From the NCBI GenBank assembly GCA_024305105.1, contig JAMWZA010000001.1:1-64000 (forward strand): DNA of 64,000 nt, given 5' to 3'. Under the pieces are notes generated by a model. It did not search any database and was not told where the DNA came from. It was given only the letters and a program-made list of their open reading frames with translations. The position numbers and the translations under genes are program-made. Shown piece after piece: positions 1 through 7,822 of the stretch. Position 1 is the stretch's first letter; the number at the start of each line of letters is the position of its first letter. This DNA is from Marinoscillum sp. Its GTDB lineage: Bacteria > Bacteroidota > Bacteroidia > Cytophagales > Cyclobacteriaceae.

Positions 1-62
1 GTTTACGACTTATCCTTCTTCAAAGCCTTAGGCGTATTTCGTCTAAGGCTTTTTTTGTGGAA
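1..62 (+). repeat. Left copy of ssb-terminator direct repeat
   Basis: This stretch recurs at 1424..1484, differing only by one T in the poly-T tract. The right copy directly follows the stop codon of an ssb 3' fragment, so the left copy very probably follows the stop of an ssb gene lying just outside the window. The two copies bracket the DUF4760 cassette. How far the duplication extends leftward cannot be seen. Confidence 0.85.
22..57 (+). terminator. Rho-independent terminator, probably of an upstream ssb gene
   Basis: A stem AGCCTTAGGCG / CGTCTAAGGCT (one G-T wobble) with a 5-nt loop is followed by seven T residues. It is an intrinsic terminator reading on the plus strand. It belongs to a gene ending just left of the window. 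Confidence 0.85.
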
Positions 63-357
63 AATTAATTCTTTGAATAAATACTTCATTAATATCATAA
101 GAAACCAACAAGGAAGACTTCTTAACTAAGTTACAGAATTGAATAATATCACTCATATTATATCCACATGTCATTCTGACTCTGGACGGTTTACTTCTTT
201 CTTCCCTTCACGGATGCTCCAAGTACGCTATCAAGATTACCGGATTTTAAGCTTCATTGTGTACTCCTTGCAACGTACTTTTCATCTTTTGACAAATTAG
301 AAGTTTAATCATTAACTATTTATTACTAATTTAACGGTTTCACCAACTTTATAAATA

Positions 358-981
358 ATGGTTAATCACAAAGTGAACTTGCGCTTCAGCATTAGATACG
401 TGTATATAGGGATATTTCTCGTTTTATTGGGAGGTGTAATTATATTTTATTATCTCCACGAAAGTGGTAAGTCATATGGACTACTTGAAATAGTTACATA
501 CATAACTGGATCAATAGCAACATTGACATTAATATATCATGCCTTTAATCTTGAAAATCAAATAAAAAATCAAGAAAAGAATAATGCAATTTTAAAATCA
601 AAACATACATATGACTTAATTCATATATGGATAAAACCCGATATGGCAGAGATTGTCCATAAGGCAATGGATAATATAGAAAAAAGCAAGGATGTTTTAC
701 AGGACTCAAATAAAGTTGAAGGGTTTGAAAAAAGCCTTAAAACAGAAGAAAGAAAAAATTTATTCCTACTTCTTAATTATTTTGAAAATATTGGAATCAT
801 GATTGAAGATGGTTTTATTGATGAAAAGATTATGAAAATGACCTTTATTGATGTATTTAACGTTATATATACAAAACTTAAATTGTATATAAACGAAACT
901 CAAAAACAAACTCCAGGTAGTTGGAGTTATTTTGAAGCATTAGCAGTAAAATGGAATAATGAAAACAAGAAAGCTACTTGA
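358..981 (+). CDS. DUF4760-like membrane protein
   Basis: A 207-residue protein with two N-terminal hydrophobic helices (about residues 17-36 and 43-60), then a charged helical region. The stretch around LLNYFENIGIMIEDGFID resembles the DUF4760 family, membrane-anchored proteins of unknown role. The gene is visibly more A+T-rich than the genes after it and stands alone between duplicated ssb-terminator sequences, which suggests recent transfer. The ATG is the first in frame and no strong Shine-Dalgarno is visible. I see no catalytic motif. The family assignment is by eye; a mobile cargo or defence-related role is only a guess. Confidence 0.7.
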   Translation: MVNHKVNLRFSIRYVYIGIFLVLLGGVIIFYYLHESGKSYGLLEIVTYITGSIATLTLIYHAFNLENQIKNQEKNNAILKSKHTYDLIHIWIKPDMAEIVHKAMDNIEKSKDVLQDSNKVEGFEKSLKTEERKNLFLLLNYFENIGIMIEDGFIDEKIMKMTFIDVFNVIYTKLKLYINETQKQTPGSWSYFEALAVKWNNENKKAT

Positions 982-1119
982 TAATTAATCAACTATTTAG
1001 TATATTATTACGTATAATTGCAATAAACATAAACCATGACAGATATGAAATCATCAAATAATTGTTACAAAAAAGAAGGCGTTAGGATTTATTAAACAAC
1101 AATTATTAGGAAGACATTA

Positions 1120-1156
1120 AATAAAAAAAGAGGTAGTAATATCTCTTTTTTTATTT
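1120..1156. terminator. Bidirectional hairpin with A/T tracts
   Basis: Inverted arms AATAAAAAAAGAG and CTCTTTTTTTATT surround a 10-nt loop. The T tract on either strand would allow termination in both directions. It lies about 140 nt after the DUF4760 gene and is its likely terminator, though the stem is A/T-rich and so weak. Confidence 0.5.
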
Positions 1157-1220
1157 ATTATGATTCTACTAGTCTTTTGTCACTCAAAGCACTTTCACTT
1201 TGATCTAAACCTTTGTTGTA

Positions 1221-1260
1221 GAGTTAATTGTCTAGAGTTAATTGTCTAGAGTTAAATCTA
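1221..1260. repeat. 14-bp tandem repeat, about 2.8 units
   Basis: The unit GAGTTAATTGTCTA occurs twice exactly (1221-1234 and 1235-1248), then once in shortened form GAGTTAAATCTA (1249-1260). It lies directly before the ssb fragment, near the right edge of the low-GC cassette, and may mark the recombination junction. Confidence 0.8.
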
Positions 1261-1273
1261 GTTTTATACTCGT

Positions 1274-1423
1274 CTAGCCGACCTGGTAGAAAACTACTTG
1301 AAAAAGGGAAGCGAAGTGGGTGTACAAGGCAAATTGGTCAACCGCAGCTATGAGAGCAATGGTGACAAAAAGTACATCACGGAAATCAATATGAACGAGC
1401 TACTGATGCTCGATAAGAAATAA
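1274..1423 (+). pseudogene. ssb: 3' fragment of single-stranded DNA-binding protein gene
   Basis: The reading frame ending in TAA at 1421-1423 encodes about 49 residues, starting LADLVENYLKKGSEV and containing KKYITEINMNELLML. This matches the part of the bacterial SSB OB fold that normally follows the W-x-x-LA-E strand. No start codon belongs to it: an in-frame TAG lies at 1259-1261 and the N-terminal half of the OB fold is missing. It is followed by the same terminator as at the left edge of the window. It is therefore a duplicated gene end, not a functional gene. The parent ssb is presumed to lie just left of the window. Confidence 0.8.
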
Positions 1424-1484
1424 GTTTACGACTTATCCTTCTTCAAAGCCTTAGGCGTATTTCGTCTAAGGCTTTTTTGTGGAA
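1424..1484 (+). repeat. Right copy of ssb-terminator direct repeat (contains terminator)
   Basis: Nearly identical to 1..62. The intrinsic terminator stem is at 1445-1475, followed by six T residues instead of seven. The next gene starts 35 nt later. Confidence 0.85.
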
Positions 1485-1518
1485 AAGACCTAACTTGGAA
1501 TACACTAAAGCGATTCTT

Positions 1519-1887
1519 ATGAAGACATTGATCTACAGTCTAACGGGCCTTATTGCTGTATTCCACATCTACATCGTATGGCTGGAAATGTTTGCCTGGA
1601 CAACACGGGGCGTTAAGGTTTTTGGTTCTAAGGCTTTCCCTACTGAGCTTTTCCCTAAAACCAAAACACTGGCAGCCAATCAGGGATTATACAATGGATT
1701 TCTGGTAGGAGGCCTCATCTGGTCATTAATCATCGACAATGCCGAATGGTCTCAAAACGTGGGACTTTTCTTCCTCTCGTGTGTGGCAATAGCTGGAATC
1801 TATGGAGGACTCACTGCCTCCAGAAAAATTCTGTATGTCCAGGCAGCTCCCGCACTTGTGACTATTGCGCTCTACTTGATCTTCTAA
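1519..1887 (+). CDS. DUF1304 family membrane protein
   Basis: The ORF track starts at 1477, inside the terminator repeat; the ATG at 1519 (MKTLIYSLTG) gives 122 residues, the usual size for DUF1304. Four hydrophobic helices fill the protein. Typical family features are the early HIYIVWLEMFAW segment and a central NQGLYNGFL motif. It is a small integral membrane protein of unknown function. It appears monocistronic, lying between a terminator and the sigma-factor locus. Confidence 0.8.
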   Translation: MKTLIYSLTGLIAVFHIYIVWLEMFAWTTRGVKVFGSKAFPTELFPKTKTLAANQGLYNGFLVGGLIWSLIIDNAEWSQNVGLFFLSCVAIAGIYGGLTASRKILYVQAAPALVTIALYLIF

Positions 1888-1964
1888 AGAGTAGTGCCTC
1901 CCAAAACACCAAAAACGATGAGTCCAATTAAAATGATGGTAGTAATAAATTTTGCTGTTTTCAT
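1884..1964 (-). CDS. Possible 26-residue single-span membrane peptide
   Basis: Below the ORF-track cutoff. On the minus strand ATG at 1964 opens MKTAKFITTIILIGLIVF, a Lys-rich start followed by one hydrophobic helix, ending with TAG at 1884 and overlapping the DUF1304 stop tail to tail. No clear ribosome binding site is seen. The sequence looks like a genuine short membrane peptide, but an ORF this short can arise by chance. Confidence 0.3.
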   Translation of the reverse strand: MKTAKFITTIILIGLIVFGVLGGTTL

Positions 1965-2184
1965 AAAATATTAAGCTGGTTATTGTAAAAAACTATTCTG
2001 GGACAGTGAATATAGTGAATAGTTACAAAATATAATTAAACTCTGGATGGACAAATGAATTCATTGAATGAAGCGGAATTTTCTGAACATCAACGAATAA
2101 AGTCTAAATATTTCGGATGCATTTATCAATCAATAGATTTGAATGACTATTTTTGGTTCTATCACCAAACGCAACTAATCTATT

Positions 2185-2712
2185 ATGAACTTATCCTCTG
2201 TCTGTGAAGAGCAGACGTATCAGGAAGTTCACCGCACACACGAAAAACCGCTTCGAAATTTCCTTTATTATAAATTTGGAGATTTAGAAAAAGCCAGAGA
2301 TTTTGCACAAGACGCCTTCATAAAACTCTGGCACAATTGCAGCAAAGTGCCTTTTAATAAGGCAAAGAGCTACTTATTTACCATAGCCAACAGGCTGTTT
2401 CTAGATGAAATTGATCATCAAAAAGTGGTTTTAAAATTTCAACACCGCCAGCATATTTCTGAGTCGCAAATGGAATCCAATCCGGAGTACGTCTATCAGC
2501 AGGAGGAATTCAAGGACCGTCTGGAAGAGGCTGTTTCAAGTCTCCCTGAAAAACAGCGTACAGTATTTTTGATGAGCAGAGTTGATAAATTGAAAAATAA
2601 GGAAATAGCTGAGGCATTGAACTTATCCATCAAAACGGTAGAAAAACACGTTTCATCAGCTCTTAAAACACTGAAAGATAATCTAGATGAATTGTCTGGC
2701 TTTAAAATATGA
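2185..2712 (+). CDS. ECF-type RNA polymerase sigma factor
   Basis: A 175-residue sigma-70 family protein of ECF size. Region 2 is at about residues 25-90 (EKARDFAQDAFIKLWHN; KAKSYLFTIANRLFLDE). Region 4 is at about 115-170 (LPEKQRTVFLMSRVDKLKNKEIAEALNLSIKTVEKHV) and forms a helix-turn-helix. It precedes a FecR-type anti-sigma gene by 48 nt and a TonB receptor, giving the classical cell-surface signalling trio: ligand at the receptor, signal through FecR, release of sigma, transcription of the uptake genes. The target regulon cannot be read from sequence. Confidence 0.92.
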   Translation: MNLSSVCEEQTYQEVHRTHEKPLRNFLYYKFGDLEKARDFAQDAFIKLWHNCSKVPFNKAKSYLFTIANRLFLDEIDHQKVVLKFQHRQHISESQMESNPEYVYQQEEFKDRLEEAVSSLPEKQRTVFLMSRVDKLKNKEIAEALNLSIKTVEKHVSSALKTLKDNLDELSGFKI

Positions 2713-2760
2713 GTAGGGTTTTCGTGAAGGATATCGTTGTATTTATCAAAGGAGAATAAC

Positions 2761-3669
2761 ATGGCAGATCAGGACGAAAACCTCATCAAATGGCTCAACG
2801 GAGAACTGACAGATGACGAATTTGCACAAGCTATTGGTAAATCGGATTTCTTAAAATTTAAGCAAATCACTGGAGAGATTGACCAATGGGAGCCTGGCAA
2901 TAGCGACGAGTTTAGAGTGAAGCTTGAAGACATCCTCAACCAACCCAAAACGATCACACGGCAGATCAACTGGTGGCAACCCGTATCTATTGCCGCATCT
3001 GTAGCTTTACTTCTAACAGTAAGCGTCTGGTTTCTCTTTTTCAACCATGTGACCACCCATTACGCAGACGCTGGAGAAACAAAAGAGATTGTCTTGCCAG
3101 ATGGCGTATCCACGGTAACCCTTGCTTCATTAAGCTCCATTACTGTAGACAAACGTAACTGGAAAAAGGGACGCAGGCCAGTCAAGCTTTCCGGAAAGGC
3201 ACTATTCGATGTGGAGCCAGGCGATCCTTTCACCGTATCAACAAATGTGGGTGAAGTAGCTGTTTTGGGTACTAGATTCACTGTTGACGTCTTTGATGAA
3301 TCGATGGAAGTTGCTTGTTATGAGGGCAAGGTTCAGGCGAAAACGGGCGTTGGTTCTGTAACCATCCCTGGTGGTGAAAGCTACCTGTTTCATGAAAACC
3401 GATGGGAAAATATGATTCCAGTAACACGATCCAGACCCACCTGGCTTCAGGATGAACTTTCTTATACGAATGCACCTCTGAATCAAGTCATCAAAGCCCT
3501 AGAAAAAACATATGAAGTGACCATCGATACTGGTGACGCTGACATTAATAGGCGCTTTACTGGTACCTTCCCAAAAAGCAACCTTGAAACGGCCATTAAA
3601 TTGGTATTCACGCCACTGAACATTACCTATCAAGTAGAGGACAATAACGTTTATTTAAGCAGCAATTAA
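2761..3669 (+). CDS. FecR-family anti-sigma factor
   Basis: The ATG at 2761 is preferred over the track start at 2737 because AAGGAG lies at the right distance before it; this gives 302 residues. Order: short cytoplasmic N-terminal region able to hold sigma (about 1-75), one membrane helix (about 80-100, VSIAASVALLLTVSVWFLFF), periplasmic FecR domain (about 105-205, with VLPDGVSTVTLASLSSI and VLGTRFTVD) and a C-terminal DUF4974-type domain (about 230-302) that contacts receptor STN domains. Its position between the sigma gene and the receptor gene supports the role. Confidence 0.92.
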   Translation: MADQDENLIKWLNGELTDDEFAQAIGKSDFLKFKQITGEIDQWEPGNSDEFRVKLEDILNQPKTITRQINWWQPVSIAASVALLLTVSVWFLFFNHVTTHYADAGETKEIVLPDGVSTVTLASLSSITVDKRNWKKGRRPVKLSGKALFDVEPGDPFTVSTNVGEVAVLGTRFTVDVFDESMEVACYEGKVQAKTGVGSVTIPGGESYLFHENRWENMIPVTRSRPTWLQDELSYTNAPLNQVIKALEKTYEVTIDTGDADINRRFTGTFPKSNLETAIKLVFTPLNITYQVEDNNVYLSSN

Positions 3670-3679
3670 TCCCTCATAC

Positions 3680-6232
3680 ATGCGAGCAACACTAGCCATT
3701 TCCGCCATTCTATGGGTGACTGCAGCTATATGTCAGCCAAAATCAACTCTTGGTGATGAACTAACCAGATATCAGAACGAAAAAAATATCAAGCTATCTT
3801 TTGATGCAGAGCTCCTGGAGCAAATAAGCAGTGAAAAGTCACTCCAAAATGTCCCTGTAGATTCGCTGAGCACTTATCTGTCACAGCGGTTTCCATTGGT
3901 AGCTGAGAAAATAGAAGATAACTATTACATTATCACGTTGGCTACTGCGACTTACACCGTTCATCTGATCGACTCTGTCGGCAAAGGCGACGTTTTGCCA
4001 GAATTAAGCAGTGTATTGATCAATGGAAAGGCAATACCATCTACCGTAAAAGACGGTAGACTCATTTTCAACTTACGACCTACCATTTCAGACACGGTAT
4101 CGATCTTCTCGCCAGGATACAAACCTACCTCCATCGATGTATCAACACTTTTTAACACCCGCAAACTGGAGATGTCACTATCTCCTAAAGTCATCAAACT
4201 AAACGATGTTCTCATTAAGGATTATTTAACCCAAGGAATCGACCTCAATCCAGCTAATCAAAGCATCTCTATCGATGTAAGTACACTTCCATTGCTGCCA
4301 GGAGAAACGGATGGTGACTTGTTTGCTTCACTTTCTGCACTCCCCGGCATCACTTCACCAGACAACAGAGCCGGCAACCTCTATATTCGGGGAAGCGCTA
4401 CTGATCAGTCATACATCATGCTGGACAATATCCCCATTTACAGCAAAGGCCATTACTTCGGCACCATCTCTCCGTACAACCCTAAAATAATTGATAAGGT
4501 GGAAGTGCATCGAAATGGATTTCATCCAAAACTTGGTGGACGAGTGGGCGGTGCCGTAGAGATCAAAACAGCTCCAATGGAAAGCGGAGACTTGAGTTGC
4601 GGCATTGGTGCCAACACCCTTTTTGCAATGGGGTATATCAAAGCACCATTGGCCAAAAACAAAATAGGCATTAATCTGGGTGCACGCCGCTCTTTTCCCA
4701 CGTCTTTTACATCTCCAAAGTTAGAAGCCATCACAGAAATGGTCTATGCCGGATCTGTTATTGCCAATAATGCGGGTGAAATTATTGCGGATGTGGATGT
4801 GATTTTCGAAGACTACCAAGCTGGACTCACCTTTCAGCCAAACAAAAGAAATCAACTCCTGATTTCCAGTATCTATACACGTTCTGAAATTGGTTATATA
4901 ATAGATACGCCTGATGATGGTGACGTGCCTGAAATTTATGATAATTATAACCTTGGAGTAAGTAGCGAATGGAATTCCAAAATTAAACAAAACATCAATT
5001 CCAATCTGATCATTAGCCTTAGCTCCTATCGATCCCGGTTTAGAGCCAATGCAGCTATAGATGAACCCCTCTCTCCCACGATTATGGGCTCTTTCTCAAT
5101 CAACACCATCAATGATCTAAGTATTCATGAAGAAATAGTCTTAACGACTAAAAATCTAAATGAATTGGATTTTGGATTGGAGTATCGAAACATCGAAATC
5201 CAGGAAGACTACAAAGCGGGTTCTCCGAGTGATGGCTCACTTTACTTAAGGGACCAGCATAGTAATGCTAGCATCGTGAGCCCATACGTCAATTACTCTT
5301 TTAATAACTGGAAGAATTGGTTGCTTCAATTGGGTGGTCGAATCAATTATTATAGCCGGACAAATGAAGTCAATATTGCTCCTCGAGTATTTACCAACTG
5401 GTATGCGACCAACAACCTCACTCTAAAAGGATCTTTTGGATTGTATTATCAATACCTGAGCCAGGTACAGGTGCTGGCATTTAGCAGCGGAGGATTTGAC
5501 AATGGACTGTGGCAACTTGCAGACAATAAAGAGAACTTCTCAATTGATGGCCTCCAATCGATGATCGGTGCAGTGTGGAATAAGAACAACTGGGTATTTG
5601 ATGTCGAATCTTATTTCAAAACTGCCGATAACGTTTCTTACTATTCCGCAAATAAATTCTCCGACCAAGGACGATTCTTTACTGCTGATCATGAAGCTTT
5701 TGGTATAGACTTTTATTTAAGAAGAAAACTGGATAGTCACATGGAAACCTGGCTGGGGTACTCCATAAGCGAGATAAAAGTAAAAACAGATACAATGACC
5801 TATGATGGACGTTATAGTCAGCCGCTTAGCATTAACACAGGGGTATCGTACCACAAGAATCACTTTAAAGCATCTTTAGGGTGGAGAATGGCTTCTGGTT
5901 TAAATGGCAATAGCATTGAACTAGCGCTGGCAAGAGCACCAATCTATCGAAAACCCGGACGTCCGGGACAACCTCGAGAAGATCCGTTCGCACCAATAGA
6001 CACAAGATTTCCAGTGGTCCATTTCCTTGATGCATCCATGTCCTATAGAATCCCAGAAACTGAAAACCGAAAATGGTCGGCTACCTTCGGCATATCACTT
6101 GTCAATATGTATAATCAGGAAAACCTAACAGACAAAGTCGGACGATCAGCAGGTGGTCCAGGTCAGCTAGATATCTTGGACCGAAATGCGATTGGGTTTG
6201 CACCTAATCTGATGGTTACAATCGAGTGGTAG
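3680..6232 (+). CDS. TonB-dependent receptor with STN signalling domain (FecA-type)
   Basis: An 850-residue outer-membrane protein. A signal peptide (MRATLAISAILWVTAAIC) is followed by an STN domain (about 23-85; KNIKLSFDAELLEQI, LQNVPVDSLSTYL), which signals to FecR, then a short carboxypeptidase-regulatory-like stretch. The plug is at about 205-310 (SALPGITSPDNRAGNLYIRGSATDQ, then YIMLDNIPIY) and a 22-strand-type barrel ends in an aromatic residue. It starts 11 nt after fecR and is co-transcribed with the sigma/FecR pair. The substrate (siderophore, haem or glycan) cannot be told from sequence; no glycan enzymes adjoin it. Confidence 0.9.
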   Translation: MRATLAISAILWVTAAICQPKSTLGDELTRYQNEKNIKLSFDAELLEQISSEKSLQNVPVDSLSTYLSQRFPLVAEKIEDNYYIITLATATYTVHLIDSVGKGDVLPELSSVLINGKAIPSTVKDGRLIFNLRPTISDTVSIFSPGYKPTSIDVSTLFNTRKLEMSLSPKVIKLNDVLIKDYLTQGIDLNPANQSISIDVSTLPLLPGETDGDLFASLSALPGITSPDNRAGNLYIRGSATDQSYIMLDNIPIYSKGHYFGTISPYNPKIIDKVEVHRNGFHPKLGGRVGGAVEIKTAPMESGDLSCGIGANTLFAMGYIKAPLAKNKIGINLGARRSFPTSFTSPKLEAITEMVYAGSVIANNAGEIIADVDVIFEDYQAGLTFQPNKRNQLLISSIYTRSEIGYIIDTPDDGDVPEIYDNYNLGVSSEWNSKIKQNINSNLIISLSSYRSRFRANAAIDEPLSPTIMGSFSINTINDLSIHEEIVLTTKNLNELDFGLEYRNIEIQEDYKAGSPSDGSLYLRDQHSNASIVSPYVNYSFNNWKNWLLQLGGRINYYSRTNEVNIAPRVFTNWYATNNLTLKGSFGLYYQYLSQVQVLAFSSGGFDNGLWQLADNKENFSIDGLQSMIGAVWNKNNWVFDVESYFKTADNVSYYSANKFSDQGRFFTADHEAFGIDFYLRRKLDSHMETWLGYSISEIKVKTDTMTYDGRYSQPLSINTGVSYHKNHFKASLGWRMASGLNGNSIELALARAPIYRKPGRPGQPREDPFAPIDTRFPVVHFLDASMSYRIPETENRKWSATFGISLVNMYNQENLTDKVGRSAGGPGQLDILDRNAIGFAPNLMVTIEW

Positions 6233-6802
6233 TTAAAGCCACTTCACCTTATCCTCGATCGGTGTACGAGGTGGATGAACAGCAGGTACATTGGCATAAC
6301 CCATATAGAATAATCCTATACACTTTTCTCCCTCTGCCAGGGGTTCAAATTCGTGAAAATACTGCAGTAAATCAGGTGAACTCCAATAGGCCCCTATTCC
6401 ATAAGCAGCAGCAGTAAGCCACATATTTTGAACAGCCATAGCCACAGAAGCTACCTCCTCCCACTCAGGAACGCGATTCTTTTGATCACGCTGCATGCAG
6501 ATAGCGATTATCGCACCCGCCTTTTGAGGATTCATTTTTAGCTTTTCATACTTAGCCACAGAAAAGGATTCCAACTGGTGTAGCGATCGGTACTTCTCAG
6601 CCATGAATATGCCAAATTTCTTCTGTACCGATCCCTTAATGACTTTAAAACGCCATGGCTGGGTGAGCTTATGAGTTGGTGCCCAATTGGCATTTTCCAG
6701 AATATTTTTAATGAGCTGGTCCGGAATTATTTTATCCAAATACTGAGCTGGATATACCGCTCTTCTATTCTGCAAGAGTGCATGTACGTCTTCAATCGTC
6801 AT
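6233..6802 (-). CDS. Nitroreductase family protein
   Basis: A 189-residue FMN-dependent nitroreductase-fold protein (YdjA-like subgroup). Visible features: N-terminal RRAVYPAQY for FMN phosphate binding, NANWAPTHKLTQPWRF, and C-terminal GYANVP. Such proteins reduce nitro compounds or quinones with NAD(P)H; the physiological substrate is unknown. It is convergent with the receptor gene, the two stops being adjacent (6232/6233). A separate minus-strand gene lies upstream, 59 nt away, so co-transcription is possible. Confidence 0.9.
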   Translation of the reverse strand: MTIEDVHALLQNRRAVYPAQYLDKIIPDQLIKNILENANWAPTHKLTQPWRFKVIKGSVQKKFGIFMAEKYRSLHQLESFSVAKYEKLKMNPQKAGAIIAICMQRDQKNRVPEWEEVASVAMAVQNMWLTAAAYGIGAYWSSPDLLQYFHEFEPLAEGEKCIGLFYMGYANVPAVHPPRTPIEDKVKWL

Positions 6803-6861
6803 GCCGCAAAATTATACCTGAGAAGCACATCTCACCTAGCTAATTGTCAAAAGTTTTAGAA

Positions 6862-7668
6862 TCAACCGTACTTTGGCTGCACCCACTTTTCCATAGGCTC
6901 GTATTTGCTGGCACTGGCCCATTTAATACCTCGCTTGAGTAATTCAATCGCATCAGGGACTTCTGTAATATGTGATAAATTATGTCCCAGAGATGTATAA
7001 AATACACGCCCTTTTCCATAACCCTTCTTCCAGGCAACTGGAATCACACAACCTTCTATCCATTCGTCTATCTGAGACCCAAACCGAGTAGTCGCTAGTA
7101 CCTTTACATTCGGATCCACATGCATGTAATACTGTTCGCTCGTCATTGGAAAATCATTTAGACCATCGGTCAGTTCATCTCCTGTTTCTAACACCCTGAT
7201 CGTATAATCTATTACTCCACCCGGATGTGCTACCCATTGACCACCCGTCATGTACTGATATTCCACATTGGCACGGAAAGCATCGCACAATCCACCATGC
7301 CAACCAGCGATTCCTGCTCCGTTTTTAACAGCTTGAAGAAGCCCTTTCTCCTGCTCTTTGGTGATTTTGGACATGGTATAAATCTGAAGAATAAGATCTG
7401 TATTTTTCATTACCGCAGCGTCCAGATAAATATCCAATGAGTCCGAGAACGTGACGTTAGCACCTTCACTACCAAGCCACTCTCCCATGTATTCTTTGTA
7501 TTTCAATGGCTCATGTCCATCCCAGCCGCCATAAACAAATAGCACATTTCGTCCTTCTAGAGAAGGGATTGCTTTTTGTTTCGGCTTGGATTTCAATTGG
7601 AAAGGTAGTGCGCTGGCCACTCCAAGGACAGCTGCTTTTGATAGAAACGATCTGCGTGTGTTCTTCAT
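6862..7668 (-). CDS. ThuA-like domain protein with Tat signal
   Basis: A 268-residue protein that starts with a twin-arginine signal (NTRRSFLSKAAVLGVASALP) and so is probably exported folded. The rest is a ThuA-like (trehalose-utilisation, class-I amidotransferase-like) fold: VLFVYGGWDGHEPLKYKEYM at the start, GAGIAGWHGGLCDAFR in the middle, and KVLATTRFG... IPVAWKKGYGKGRVFYTSLGH near the end. Family members are often near sugar dehydrogenases and are thought to act on sugars, but the reaction is unsettled. No sugar gene is adjacent here. Confidence 0.88.
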   Translation of the reverse strand: MKNTRRSFLSKAAVLGVASALPFQLKSKPKQKAIPSLEGRNVLFVYGGWDGHEPLKYKEYMGEWLGSEGANVTFSDSLDIYLDAAVMKNTDLILQIYTMSKITKEQEKGLLQAVKNGAGIAGWHGGLCDAFRANVEYQYMTGGQWVAHPGGVIDYTIRVLETGDELTDGLNDFPMTSEQYYMHVDPNVKVLATTRFGSQIDEWIEGCVIPVAWKKGYGKGRVFYTSLGHNLSHITEVPDAIELLKRGIKWASASKYEPMEKWVQPKYG

Positions 7669-7822
7669 CTTTTGAGAATTTTAAAACTAATATAGTCATT
7701 TTAACTATAAGCCCCGGCAAGAATACTAACATCAGCTATCTAAAACGTTAACTGCATTTTATCTTTTTCACGTTTTGGGTTTATATTGTCGTGCCGAATC
7801 CCGCCTGCCAACCAAAGCTTAT

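Noticed and set aside
296-340. TTGACA-like box before the DUF4760 gene
   Set aside because: Bacteroidota primary promoters use TTTG/TAnnTTTG elements, so a sigma-70 -35 lookalike is not evidence of a promoter.
6226-6417. 63-residue plus-strand ORF after the TonB receptor
   Set aside because: Antisense to the nitroreductase gene, whose motifs are clear.
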